From Streptomyces fildesensis (GTDB lineage: Bacteria > Actinomycetota > Actinomycetes > Streptomycetales > Streptomycetaceae): a stretch of 39,688 nt of DNA. How positions within the stretch are numbered: the stretch's first letter is position 1; each line of letters opens with the position of its first letter. Below, in pieces: positions 31,404 to 39,645 of this stretch. Below the pieces are notes generated by a model. The model was not told the origin of the DNA and did not search any database. It saw only the letters and a list, made by a program, of their open reading frames with translations. The position numbers and the translations under genes were made by a program. The DNA lies in NCBI RefSeq assembly GCF_016107395.1, contig NZ_JAAIKO010000058.1, positions 1-39,688 of the forward strand, in the 5' to 3' direction.

Positions 31404-33989
31404 ATGCATCGCGTCTCCCACCCCGCAAGACCCCGAAGAGCCGCCACCCTCCTTGCCGCCGCAGCACTCGGCCTCACCCTCGCTCCCCTCCTCCAACACA
31501 CAGCCAGTGCAGCCGTGCCCGGTGCCGTCTCGGTGCCCGGCACGTTCAACAGCGAGATCGGCTGTGCCGGCGACTGGGCCACGGACTGCGCGCAGGACCA
31601 GCTCACCCAGCGCGCCGACGGCATGTGGTCCGTCACCCTCAGCCTTCCCGCCGGCAGTTACACCTACAAGGTCGCCATCAACAAGAGCTGGACCGAGAAC
31701 TACGGCCAGAACGGCGCGGCCGGAGGGGCGGACATCCCGCTTGTTGTACCCACCGGTGGCAAGGCCGTGACCTTCCTCTACGACCCCGTCACTCATGAAA
31801 TCGCCGACAACGCGACCAGCAGGACGGTCACCGCCGCCGGCACCTTCCAGTCCGAGATCGGCTGCGCCACTGACTGGGCTGCCGACTGTCTTGTCCCCAG
31901 GCTCCAGGACTCCGACGGCGACGGCATCTACACCTGGACCGCCAGCACGATCCCCGCCGGAACCTGGGAGGTCAAAGCCGCCATCAATCAGGGCTGGACC
32001 GAGAACTACGGCCAGAACGGCGCGGCAGGCGGAGCCAACATTCCCTTCACCGTACCGGCGGGCGCCGCCACCACCTTCAGCTTCAACTCCGCCAACCACC
32101 AGCTGACCGTCCAAAGCGGCACCGGCTCCACCCCGAGCCCCAGCCCGACCCCCACCACCCCGCCCGCTGGAACCGGAAGCACCCTCGGCGCGACCTACAC
32201 CCCCACCGGCACCACCTTTAGGATCTGGTCACCGGACAACTCCACCGTCACGGTGAATGTGGCCGGCAAGAGCTACCAGCTCAGCCCCGCCACCCTCACC
32301 GGCTACAGCAGCGTCTACCAGACCGTCGTCGCCGGTGACCTCAAGAACCAGCCCTACCAGTTCTCCGTCGGCGGCAACGCCGTCCGCGACCCGTACGCCC
32401 AGATGGTCAACCCCGGCACCACCCAGGGCATCGTCATCGACTCCGGCGCGGTGGCGCCCACCGGTGGCAGCTGGGCCACCCGGCCTGCCCGCACCAACCG
32501 CGAGGACTCCGTTGTCTACGAGCTGAACGTCCGCGACTTCACCATCGACGCCAGCTCCGGCGTCGCGCCGGCCAAGCGCGGCAAGTTCCTCGGCCTCGTC
32601 CAGGGCGGCACGACCATCAACGGCGTGAAGACCGGCATCGACCACCTCAAGGAATTGGGTGTCACCGACGTCCAGATCCTCCCCTCCTTCGACTTCAACA
32701 GCACCGTGCCCAACTGGGGCTACGACCCGCTGAACTACAACGTGCCCGAGGAACAGTTCTCCCAGTACACCGCGGCCGAGGACCGAATCCGCGAGTACAA
32801 GGACATGGTCAACGAGTTCCACAAGGCCGGCATCCGCGTGATCATGGATGTCGTCTACAACCACACGGCCAGCAAGGACGTGTTCGGCGCGATCACCGGC
32901 AAGTACTACAACGCCACCGACCTTTCCGGCACCGGCAACTCCATCGACGACGGCAACCCGATGGTCAGCCGGATGATCCGCGACTCCCTGGAGCACTGGG
33001 TCCGCGACTACAACGTCGACGGCTTCCGCTTCGACCTCCTCGGCGTGAACTACGCCACCAACGTCGCCGACTGGGGAAGCTACCTCAACACCACCTACCC
33101 GGACCGCCAACTCCAGATCTACGGCGAGCCCTGGAGCGGAGGCGTCACCGACTCCGCCGAGGCGCAGAAGGTCCGCTACGCGAGCGTCCCCACCTTGGCC
33201 AACGCCCACGTTGGCGTCTTCAACGGCGCCTACCGCGACGCCATCAAGGGCGGCACCCAGGACACCGTCATGAACTACATGAACGGCGCCGGCAGCGCCT
33301 CCTCGATCGCCCTCGGCATGCGCGGCTCACCACTCACCATCAAGGCCACGAGCCAGCTCACCGACACCTGGAACCCGGCGTTCGCCTACGACCCTGAGCA
33401 GAGCGTCAACTATGTCTCCGTCCACGACGACCTCAACCTCTGGGACAAGATCACGTACTCCGGGGCCACCGGCGGAGCCGCCGGCCGGGCGGGACAGATC
33501 GACCGCTTCGCCACCGGCATGATCCTCACCTCCCAAGGCATCGCGTTCCTCTCCGAGGGTGACGAGTTCCTCCGTTCCAAGGTCGTCGGCGGCAACTACG
33601 ACACTGCCAAAAACTCCTACAACGCCGGGGACAACGTCAACGCGATCCACTGGGGAGACAAGACGGCCAACGCCCCGACCTACAAGTTTCACAAGGACGC
33701 CATCGCCCTGCGCAAGTCCACCCCGGCCTTGCGCCTCACCACCTGGGACGCCGTCAAGAACCAGATGTCCACCCAGGTGAACGGCTCCGTCGTGATCTCC
33801 GCCATCAGCTCCAGTGCGAGCGCCCCCACCAGCTACGACACCGTCGTGGTTTACAACCCCACCAACAGCGACTACATCACCACCCTGGCCGCCGGCTCCT
33901 GGATCAAGGTCCTCGACACCGCCGGAGCCGTCTCCACGACCGGAAACACCGCCGGCCCGCTCGCCGTGACCGTCTTCAAGAAGAACTGA
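31404..33989 (+). CDS. Secreted pullulanase/alpha-glucan debranching enzyme with two X25 modules
   Basis: An 861-residue GH13 protein. Signal peptide (RAATLLAAAALGLTLAPLLQ, cleavage near ASA-AVPG), two starch-binding X25-like modules (IGCAGDWATDCAQDQLTQRA about 48-130 and IGCATDWAADCLVPRLQDSD about 150-235), a Ser/Thr/Pro linker, a CBM48-like domain and the GH13 barrel. Type I pullulanase signature NWGYDPLNYNVPE near 438; nucleophile DGFRFDLLG near 543; acid/base IYGEPWSGG near 573; SVHDDLNLWD near 673. GGAGG at 31390-31394 sets the ATG. Divergent from malR, with an operator-like site between. A shorter relative of the pulA at 20862. Exact specificity (pullulan or limit dextrin) is inferred. 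Confidence 0.9.
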   Translation: MHRVSHPARPRRAATLLAAAALGLTLAPLLQHTASAAVPGAVSVPGTFNSEIGCAGDWATDCAQDQLTQRADGMWSVTLSLPAGSYTYKVAINKSWTENYGQNGAAGGADIPLVVPTGGKAVTFLYDPVTHEIADNATSRTVTAAGTFQSEIGCATDWAADCLVPRLQDSDGDGIYTWTASTIPAGTWEVKAAINQGWTENYGQNGAAGGANIPFTVPAGAATTFSFNSANHQLTVQSGTGSTPSPSPTPTTPPAGTGSTLGATYTPTGTTFRIWSPDNSTVTVNVAGKSYQLSPATLTGYSSVYQTVVAGDLKNQPYQFSVGGNAVRDPYAQMVNPGTTQGIVIDSGAVAPTGGSWATRPARTNREDSVVYELNVRDFTIDASSGVAPAKRGKFLGLVQGGTTINGVKTGIDHLKELGVTDVQILPSFDFNSTVPNWGYDPLNYNVPEEQFSQYTAAEDRIREYKDMVNEFHKAGIRVIMDVVYNHTASKDVFGAITGKYYNATDLSGTGNSIDDGNPMVSRMIRDSLEHWVRDYNVDGFRFDLLGVNYATNVADWGSYLNTTYPDRQLQIYGEPWSGGVTDSAEAQKVRYASVPTLANAHVGVFNGAYRDAIKGGTQDTVMNYMNGAGSASSIALGMRGSPLTIKATSQLTDTWNPAFAYDPEQSVNYVSVHDDLNLWDKITYSGATGGAAGRAGQIDRFATGMILTSQGIAFLSEGDEFLRSKVVGGNYDTAKNSYNAGDNVNAIHWGDKTANAPTYKFHKDAIALRKSTPALRLTTWDAVKNQMSTQVNGSVVISAISSSASAPTSYDTVVVYNPTNSDYITTLAAGSWIKVLDTAGAVSTTGNTAGPLAVTVFKKN

Positions 33990-34011
33990 CACGCCGCACC
34001 AGGACACGTCG

Positions 34012-34039
34012 GCGCCGCCACATACCTATGTGGCGGCGC
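34012..34039 (+). terminator. Terminator after the rightward pullulanase
   Basis: GCGCCGCCACATA and TATGTGGCGGCGC form a perfect 13-bp inverted repeat separated by CC, 22 bases after the stop codon. Confidence 0.85.
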
Positions 34040-34677
34040 GGACCCACTGGGCCAGACCCGTACATCGGGACCACCACCATTGACCTCGAACGAACGGCCA
34101 AACTTGATCACTCGCGCGGCAACCGCCGCACACGCAGGCGGCCTTCGGCTGATGGTGTGCTCCGAGCAAGGAACACGCGATCAGCACGAGGCTGTGGAGT
34201 TGAATCTGCTGCGCGACGGAGTCCGTGCGGGATGCTTCCGCTGGAATTGCCACGACCAGCAGGCGGAGTTGGCCTCCTGCTTAGCCCCGGCCCCGGGATG
34301 CGTTGTTCGCGAATTCGCCGACGCGATGCTGTGCGTCGACGGGCCCGTCAGGTCGCTGATGGACTCCCCGACCGACGCATCGCACAAAGTCATCAAACCT
34401 GGCGAATACCGCAAGGTCGACGCTGTCGACCGTGGTGCCGACGGTTGTCGATGCGGGCGGTGGCTTCCTACTCCTCGACTGTCTGGATGGCGCAGCGCCA
34501 CGGCGCAGACATGCTGGCCTGACTGTTTCAGGCGTCACGCGGTCCGCTCCCCTGCTGTGGCGCGACCCGCCGGGGAGTCGGCCTTGTCGGCACGTGCTGG
34601 CGCAGCGCGGCGTTTCGGTGGCCGCGGCGTTGGACGCGGGTTTGGCCGTTCGGAGCCGGTGCGTCGTCCGGGACTAA
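34040..34677 (+). pseudogene. Degenerate region, possibly a transposase N-terminal remnant
   Basis: An open frame from 34080 reads LRDGVRAGCFRWNCHDQQAE, LASCLAPAPGCVVREFADAM and LCVDGPVRSLMDSP. The FADAMLCVDGPVRSL part weakly recalls the N-terminus of a streptomycete transposase family (FELADAVLCADGPVRSL-like), but I cannot place the rest, and after about 34400 the frame loses normal composition. It is cut by the IS5-family element at 34678. If the nested elements are removed at the TAA duplication, this frame continues open into the gene at 39028-39637. Confidence 0.3.
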
Positions 34678-34695
34678 CTGATCATTTCAGAATGA
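34678..34695 (+). repeat. Outer IS5 element, left inverted repeat
   Basis: CTGATCATTTCAGAATGA, identical to the complement of 38934-38951. The preceding TAA (34675-34677) is the left target duplication. Confidence 0.9.
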
Positions 34696-34746
34696 GATCG
34701 GTGTGTTGACTTGGCAGTTGGGCCTTGGGTCGGCAGGATCTGCGGG

Positions 34747-35089
34747 GTGTCTGTTGATCTTGTGCCTGATGACTTGTGGGAGCGGATAGCTCCGTTGCTC
34801 CCTGCCCGGCCACCGCGGAGACATCGGTTCCCCGGCCGGAAGCCGGTGGACGATCGCGTCGCCCTGCGGGGCATCGTCTACGTCCTATGCAAAGGCGTCA
34901 GCTGGAGCGACGTACCCACGGAGCGGATCGGATGCAGCGGGGTTACCTGCTGGCGGCGCCTGCGGGACTGGACCGAGGCGGGAGTCTGGCCTCGCCTGCA
35001 CGAAGCACTTCTGGCCGAACTGCGGTCGACCGACCTGCTCGAGATGGACGATGCCGCGATCGGCGGCTCTCACGTCAGGGCCCTCAAAG
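34747..35089 (+). pseudogene. Outer IS5 transposase, 5' part
   Basis: GTG start, then SVDLVPDDLWERIAPLLPAR, RHRFPGRKPVDDRVALRGIV and a GGSHVRALK end, typical of the DUF4096 and first-DDE part of IS5-family proteins. Where relatives have D in the DGSHVRA motif this copy has G (IGGSHVRA), which would remove the first catalytic Asp. The frame is broken after ALK by the IS110 element; the rest resumes at 36821. Confidence 0.85.
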
Positions 35090-35110
35090 ACATCTCAGGG
35101 GGCTATGAAG

Positions 35111-36352
35111 TCAAGCTGCCTGCTCGGTCGGGAGTGACAGGAGCGGTGCGAAGGCATGCTGTTCGTCTAAATGCTGCCGGGTCTTGAGACAGTGGTGGAG
35201 CTGGCCGAGGAAGCGGTTTAGCAAGTGCCGTTGTGCGGCGGCGTGCCAGTCTCCGTGCTCGCGTCGGCGTCGGTAGTGCGAGTTCGCTCCTGGTGAGGCG
35301 GTGAGGGCGGCGAAGGCCCAGAGGAAGCCGGCGTTGATGAGGCGATTGTTCTTGACGAAGCGTCGGCCGACGAACCGTTTCTTGCCGGAGGCCCGGGTGA
35401 TGGGGGCGGATCCGGCGTATGACTTCAGCGCCCGGGCGTCGGCGAATCGTGCCCGGTCGTCGCCCAGCTCTGCGAGCACGCGGGTGCCGAGCATGGGCCC
35501 CAGGCCCGGGAAGCTGAGCAGGATCTCGCTGTCGGCGTGCTGGTGAAAGGCGGCTGTGGCCGCCTCCGCGAGGTCGTCCGCGGCCTGGCAGGTGGCGTCC
35601 AGCTGCTTGAGCAGGGCCAGGAGCTGGTGGCCGAAGGCGTCCTCGACGCCGGGCAGCTGGTGGGCGTACTCGGCGCGGAAGACGTCCCGAAGCCGCTCGG
35701 CTTCCGCGTCGCAGCCGCGGAGGCGGCCACTGCGTTTGAGGGCGGCCCGCAACTGGGCGAGGGTGAGCTTCGCGGCCTTGGCCGGAGTCGGGGCCAGAGT
35801 GAGGATGACGCGGGCATCAGCCCTGGTCAGACCGCCTTGCTTGCTCTGGGAGGCCAGCAGAGCGGCAGGGTAGTACTCGCGCAGGAGCGAGCGGACCTGA
35901 TTCGCGACCTGCTGCCGAGCCCAGACGGCGTCCTGCTGTGCTCGGGCCAGGACCGTGATGGCCTGGGCGAGTTCGGAGTCGGCCGGCAGGGGCCGGTGGG
36001 CGTGCATGTCGGTGCGCAGGACGTTCGCCAGGACCAGGGCGTCGCCCGGGTCGGACTTCTTTCGGCTCACGCCGTGGCGGTCGCGGTAGCGCGCGGCGGC
36101 GAGCGGGTTAATCGCGAAGACCTGACGGCTTCCGGTGCGCAGGCTCGCGACCAGGAGGCCGTGGCTGGTCTCGATGGCCACCGGTATTGGATCGTCCGGG
36201 CTGTCACCGTGCTCGGCCAAGAGGGCCAAGAGCTTGTGGTAGCCGGCCACGTCGTCGGTGATACGGGCTTTGGCGAGCAGAGTGCCGGCTTCGTCGACGA
36301 GGGCGACGTCGTGGTGGCGCTCCGCCCAGTCGATGCCGCAGAACACGGTCAA
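35111..36352 (-). CDS. IS110-family recombinase/transposase
   Basis: A protein of about 413 residues. An N-terminal RuvC-like DEDD domain has VFCGIDWAERHHDVALVDEA (Asp), PVAIETSHGLL (Glu) and SDPGDALVLANVLRTD (Asp, Asp). A central coiled region is followed by the Tnp_20 domain FPGLGPMLGTRVLAELGDD, with the catalytic-serine segment SYAGSAPITRASGKKRFVG. The frame is intact. A TTG at 36352 with GGAGG 5 nt upstream is the best start; an ATG at 36394 has no site and would run into the putative donor loop. The enzyme would act with the bridge RNA upstream to join donor ends to a target. Confidence 0.9.
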   Translation of the reverse strand: MTVFCGIDWAERHHDVALVDEAGTLLAKARITDDVAGYHKLLALLAEHGDSPDDPIPVAIETSHGLLVASLRTGSRQVFAINPLAAARYRDRHGVSRKKSDPGDALVLANVLRTDMHAHRPLPADSELAQAITVLARAQQDAVWARQQVANQVRSLLREYYPAALLASQSKQGGLTRADARVILTLAPTPAKAAKLTLAQLRAALKRSGRLRGCDAEAERLRDVFRAEYAHQLPGVEDAFGHQLLALLKQLDATCQAADDLAEAATAAFHQHADSEILLSFPGLGPMLGTRVLAELGDDRARFADARALKSYAGSAPITRASGKKRFVGRRFVKNNRLINAGFLWAFAALTASPGANSHYRRRREHGDWHAAAQRHLLNRFLGQLHHCLKTRQHLDEQHAFAPLLSLPTEQAA

Positions 36353-36394
36353 GCTGTCCTCCCAGATCCGTCCGTTTATGCAGTTCACGAGCAC

Positions 36395-36790
36395 ATGCGG
36401 GTCGCGTGGCGCCCTAATCCAAGGACTCGTTGGTCCGCCATCTCAGTAGCCGTTCGCGACACCAGCGAACTCCAGGGGCTCGATCTTTCGGCAGAGCTCA
36501 CGGGCTCGCGGATGAACAAGAGGTCGACCCTGGAGAGGGCTCGCGCCGTGACAATTAACGCTCGACCTGGCCCCGCGAGTTTCGCGGTGACCACGGGGGC
36601 GCCGGGCTGCGCCGCTCTTGACAGAGGCCTCAAGGGCCCGGGGAAACGGAGGCATCAGCCCGGCGCCCGCGTCATCACCGCGGACCCCGCAGCGGACAGC
36701 GATGCCGCTCTTTGAGGAGGCCTTGACGGCCAGGGGGGATCTAGGCATTCGCTGTCCTATGCGAGCAGCTACCCCGGGGCGTTGCATGGG
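36395..36790 (-). ncRNA. Predicted bridge RNA of the IS110 element
   Basis: Two guide-bearing internal loops can be drawn by hand. Target loop (36694-36757): a 13-bp stem, GGACAGCGATGCC with GGCATTCGCTGTCC and one bulged base, encloses AGGGGGG (36732-36738), a GGCC-TTGAC-GGCC hairpin and CTTTGAGG (36710-36717). These match the two halves of the insertion site, CCTCAAAG and AGGGGGG. Donor loop (about 36405-36465): CTAATCCAAGG (36414-36424) matches the left-end sequence CTAATCCAGGG of the element with one G-U-type difference, and CATCTCAG (36439-36446) matches its right end, around a GGAC/GTCC hairpin. Transcript ends are not known. Confidence 0.72.
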
Positions 36791-36820
36791 CCCGGGCCGG
36801 CTGCTTACACCCTGGATTAG

Positions 36821-37273
36821 GGGGGCTCACACCGGCCCTTCACCGGTCGACCGGGGGCGGCCGGGCAGCAAGCACCATGTGATCGTCGACCGGCACGGCA
36901 CACCACTCGCCGTAACACTGACCGGTGGAAACCGGCACGATGTCACCCAGCTGATGCCCCTGCTGGACGCGATACCCCACATCCGGGGCCGGCGCGGCCG
37001 GCCCCGGAACCGCCCCAAGCGATTGTTCGCCGACCGCGGCTACGACTACGACAAGTACCGCCGCCTGGTCCGCGCCCGCGGGATCACCCCGAAGATCGCC
37101 CGCCGCGGCGCACCACACGGCTCTGGACTGGGTAAAACACGCTGGGTTGTGGAACGAACCTTCGCGTGGCTGCACCAGTTCAAACGACTCCGGATCCGCT
37201 ACGAGATACGAGCCGATCTCCACCTCGCTCTGCTCCAACTCGCATGCAGCCTCATCTGCTTGAGGCGACTCAG
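36821..37273 (+). pseudogene. Outer IS5 transposase, 3' part
   Basis: Resumes with GAHTGPSPVDRGRPGSKHHV, IVDRHGTPLAVTLTGGNRHD, RLFADRGYDYDKYRRLVRAR (second Asp) and KTRWVVERTFAWLHQFKRLR (Glu), ending LACSLICLRRL at the second insertion. Joining the two parts leaves the frame one base short in the G run, so an indel probably preceded or accompanied the IS110 insertion. The last four codons RTSF plus stop lie at 38930-38942 beyond the second element. Confidence 0.85.
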
Positions 37274-37412
37274 TAGCTGTTGTCGTTCCGATCTTGAGGG
37301 GTGTGCGTCGAACGGGAGTCTCGATCGGGTGATCGCAGCTGGTCCCGGGCATGAAGGCAGGGCCTCTTGGTAGCTCGGGGTTGCGAAGCCAACCGAGATC
37401 CAGGAGACCCTG

Positions 37413-38330
37413 TTGCCGCAGTTCTACGTGCTCACGCCGGTGGAGTTCAACTCGGCTGCACCGACGTGTGATTGTGTCGCTCATCGGTTCGGAAACGCGG
37501 CCGATCACCCGGAACGTGTTCGGCGGTATCCCTCGGACATGACGGACGTGGAGTGGGACCTGGTCCGGCCGCTGCTGCCGGTGCCCGGCTGGCTGCGCGG
37601 CCGGGGCGGACAGCCGGAGGCGTACTGCCACCGGGCAATACTCGATGCGATCCGCTACCTCGTCGACAACGGCATCAAGTGGCGGGCGATGCCCGCCGAC
37701 TTCCCGCCGTGGGACCGCGTCTACGCGTTCTTCCGCCGTTGGCGCGACCACGCCCTGGTCAAGGAGTTCCACGACCGGCTGCGATCGAGGATCCGCGAGA
37801 GGGAGGGGCGGACTGCGGAGCCGACAGCCGGGGTGATCGACTCGCAGTCCGTCAAGGCGGACTCGGTCGTCGGCTTGGACAGCCGTGGCTTCGACGGCGG
37901 AAAGCTGGTCAACGGGCGCAAGCGGCACGTCGTGGTCGACACCCTCGGCCTGCTGCTGGGCGTGATGGTCACCGCCGCGGATGTCGGCGATCGCACCGCC
38001 GCACAGGTCCTGCTGCGGCAGGTCGCCGATGCCCACCACCGGTTGGAGCTGGTCTGGGCCGACGGCGGCTACACCGGCCCCCTCGTCGAGCACTGCCTCA
38101 CCGTGCTCGCCCTGGTCTTGTCGATCGTCAAACGCAGCGACGACATGCGTGGCTTCGTGGTCCTGCCCAAACGGTGGATGGTCGAGCGCCTCTTCGCCCA
38201 CCTGATGCGCACCCGCCGCCTGGCACGCGACTACGAACGCCGCACCACCAGCGCCGAAGCGATGATCTACTGGTCGATGATCCTGCTCATGACCCGTCGC
38301 CTCGCCCGGCCACACCCTGCGCGAGCGTGA
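37413..38330 (+). CDS. IS5-family DDE transposase
   Basis: An intact transposase of up to 305 residues. DUF4096-like N-terminus (DMTDVEWDLVRPLLPVPGWL, DAIRYLVDNGIKWRAMPADF), then DDE residues in TAGVIDSQSVKADSVVG (Asp), LVWADGGYTG (Asp) and KRWMVERLFAHLMRTRR (Glu). The start is uncertain: the frame is open from 37413, and the ATG at 37539 would remove 42 residues that include the HRFGNAADHPERVRRYPS segment usually present in relatives. The last 44 bases overlap the end of the convergent passenger gene. Confidence 0.9.
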   Translation: MPQFYVLTPVEFNSAAPTCDCVAHRFGNAADHPERVRRYPSDMTDVEWDLVRPLLPVPGWLRGRGGQPEAYCHRAILDAIRYLVDNGIKWRAMPADFPPWDRVYAFFRRWRDHALVKEFHDRLRSRIREREGRTAEPTAGVIDSQSVKADSVVGLDSRGFDGGKLVNGRKRHVVVDTLGLLLGVMVTAADVGDRTAAQVLLRQVADAHHRLELVWADGGYTGPLVEHCLTVLALVLSIVKRSDDMRGFVVLPKRWMVERLFAHLMRTRRLARDYERRTTSAEAMIYWSMILLMTRRLARPHPARA

Positions 38331-38814
38331 ACCGGCCCGGCTGCCGCTCTGCCAGCCAGCCCCGCGCGACCAGGCGTTTCGCCTTCGACCGCAGCGCCTC
38401 CACCCGTGCCGGCACCGCGTCCAGACCGAACAGCACGGCCAACTCCTGGCAGGTCAGCGGACCTTGATGGAGCCGGTCCCGGTCCGCTAGCGCGGTGAGG
38501 ATGCGCTGATAGTCCACCGACAGCACCGACCCCGCCAGTCCCTCACGCCATACCGGGACCTGCGACCTCGCCCTCGGCGCCTGCCGGGACGTCGAGCCCG
38601 CGACCGGGCCGGAGACGGCCTCCTCGACAACGGTGCTCTCGCCGTCCGGAGCCAGGACCGTGCCCACTCGCCTGCGGGCGATCACCCACTCCTGCCAATC
38701 CTCTTCGGCCGCGGCCAGCTCGGCCTGGATGCGATCGGCTTCCTCACGCAACCCCTCGACACGACGACGAGCAGCGAGCTCGTGCTGTTCCAGCAGTCCG
38801 ACCACCGACGGCAT
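38287..38814 (-). CDS. IS5 passenger protein: coiled coil plus winged-helix-like C-terminus
   Basis: A 175-residue protein. An N-terminal coiled coil (LLEQHELAARRRVEGLREEA, DRIQAELAAAEEDWQEWV) is followed by a linker and a C-terminal domain (LHQGPLTCQELAVLFGLDAV, VEALRSKAKRLVARGWLAER) that reads like a winged helix-turn-helix. GGGAGG lies 7 nt before the ATG at 38814. It lies inside the inverted repeats and its 3' end overlaps the transposase 3' end by 44 bp tail to tail. Function unknown; DNA-binding control of transposition is a possible role. Confidence 0.75.
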   Translation of the reverse strand: MPSVVGLLEQHELAARRRVEGLREEADRIQAELAAAEEDWQEWVIARRRVGTVLAPDGESTVVEEAVSGPVAGSTSRQAPRARSQVPVWREGLAGSVLSVDYQRILTALADRDRLHQGPLTCQELAVLFGLDAVPARVEALRSKAKRLVARGWLAERQPGRFTLAQGVAGRGDGS

Positions 38815-38933
38815 CCGTGACCTCCCGGGGAGTGACGACACGACATGCCACCACTCCCACCGAATCGCCGACCCTATGCCGACCAGCGAAAACATCGCCC
38901 TCAGATTCGGAACGACAACAACTTCTCAGAACT

Positions 38934-38951
38934 TCATTCTGAAATGATCAG
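38934..38951 (-). repeat. Outer IS5 element, right inverted repeat
   Basis: The exact complement of 34678-34695, followed by TAA (38952-38954). The transposase stop codon (38940-38942) lies within it. Confidence 0.9.
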
Positions 38952-39027
38952 TAAGGCTGGTACTGGTGACGGCGTCCAAGGCCAGGTTGTTGTCACGACC
39001 TTCACGACCAGCTGGCAGAGTGTCAAC

Positions 39028-39637
39028 ATGGAGCAGCAGAAACAGCGCATGTCAGTTCGGCTTGTCGTTGTGGACCCACACCTCAAGACGCAGTTGCGCA
39101 CAAGTAGAAGAACACTTGCTGACGCTCTTGGCCGAAGCCAGCTGCGGCCCGCGTGATCACACGCTATTCGTGGACGGACTCGCGGCCCTCCGTAACATCC
39201 AGACGATGCTGGCCGAGGCTGTAACACGAGGACCGCGAGTGTGGACGCCGAACGGCAAGTGGGAACACGAAGGTCTGCGCATCGCCAGCCTCTTCACAAC
39301 GGACACCGACTTGCTCTACGCCCTGTCGCGTAAACTGTCGGGAGTCCTTGTGGCGCCGCCGGAGCTTTCCGATCAGTCAGACGTAGTCGCCGCCCTTCAC
39401 AACATCAATTCTTCGCCACAGGAGAGCGTGGTTGGCCTCGTTGGTGCGCTGGCGCGCGTACTCTCCATGGCGGATCTCACCCCCGACGCCGATACCGCCA
39501 TCCTATCCGCGGCGCTCAAGGCAGCCGGTGGCGATGACGTACGGCTCACCTACACCCAGGAGGACGCATGGCAGCGTCTCGCCCACCGGGTCACCGTGCT
39601 GCTAACGGAGTCCGCTCCACTGCACCGGTTCCTCTAG
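39028..39637 (+). pseudogene. Unknown gene with probable frameshift
   Basis: An ATG at 39028 opens MEQQKQRMSVRLVVVDPHLK and soon leaves good composition. A second frame from about 39100 continues as VEEHLLTLLAEASCGPRDHT, LFVDGLAALRNIQTMLAEAV, ALSRKLSGVLVAPPELSDQS and ends at 39637. A single base shift near 39095-39105 would join them into about 200 helical residues. Not recognised. Alternatively the second frame starts at an upstream codon disturbed by the IS5 insertion 150 bases before. Sequencing error cannot be excluded. Confidence 0.45.
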
Positions 39638-39645
39638 TGCTGAAT

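Larger units (their letters stand above)
35090..36820 (-). mobile_element. IS110-family element inserted in the outer IS5 transposase
   Basis: A 1,731-bp element containing one recombinase gene (35111-36352, minus strand), only 21 bases beyond its 3' end and 468 bases before its start codon. No terminal inverted repeats. The ends are set by the interrupted IS5 frame: ...CTCAAAG before and GGGGGCTCACACC after. Both junctions carry an AG (CT on the element strand), consistent with the CT core dinucleotide used by IS621-like members. The long non-coding left end is where IS110-group elements encode their bridge RNA. Confidence 0.88.
37274..38924 (+). mobile_element. Second IS5-family element with passenger gene
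   Basis: A 1,651-bp element inserted near the 3' end of the outer IS5 transposase. The ends are imperfect inverted repeats: GTTGTCGTTCCGA is shared at both, and about 22 of 27 terminal positions match (37274-37300 and 38898-38924). CTCAG flanks both sides (37269-37273 and 38925-38929) as target duplication. Excision of the element plus one CTCAG restores the end of the outer transposase exactly. It carries a transposase (37413-38330) and a convergent gene (38287-38814). Confidence 0.85.
34678..38951 (+). mobile_element. IS5-family element (outer), interrupted twice
   Basis: Perfect inverted repeats CTGATCATTTCAGAATGA (34678-34695) and its complement (38934-38951), flanked by TAA on both sides (34675-34677, 38952-38954), the TNA-type duplication of some IS5 groups. 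Removing the IS110 element (35090-36820) and the second IS5 element (37274-38924 plus one CTCAG) leaves about 887 bp, a normal IS5 size. The rejoined transposase then ends CLRRLRTSF-stop with the stop overlapping the right repeat. Confidence 0.88.

Noticed and set aside
20862..33989. Missing malK as evidence of a broken transporter
   Set aside because: Streptomycetes commonly energise sugar importers with a shared ATPase (MsiK) encoded elsewhere, so absence here is normal.
36840..38315. 491-residue open frame on the minus strand
   Set aside because: Antisense to two IS5 transposase reading frames, and crosses an element boundary.
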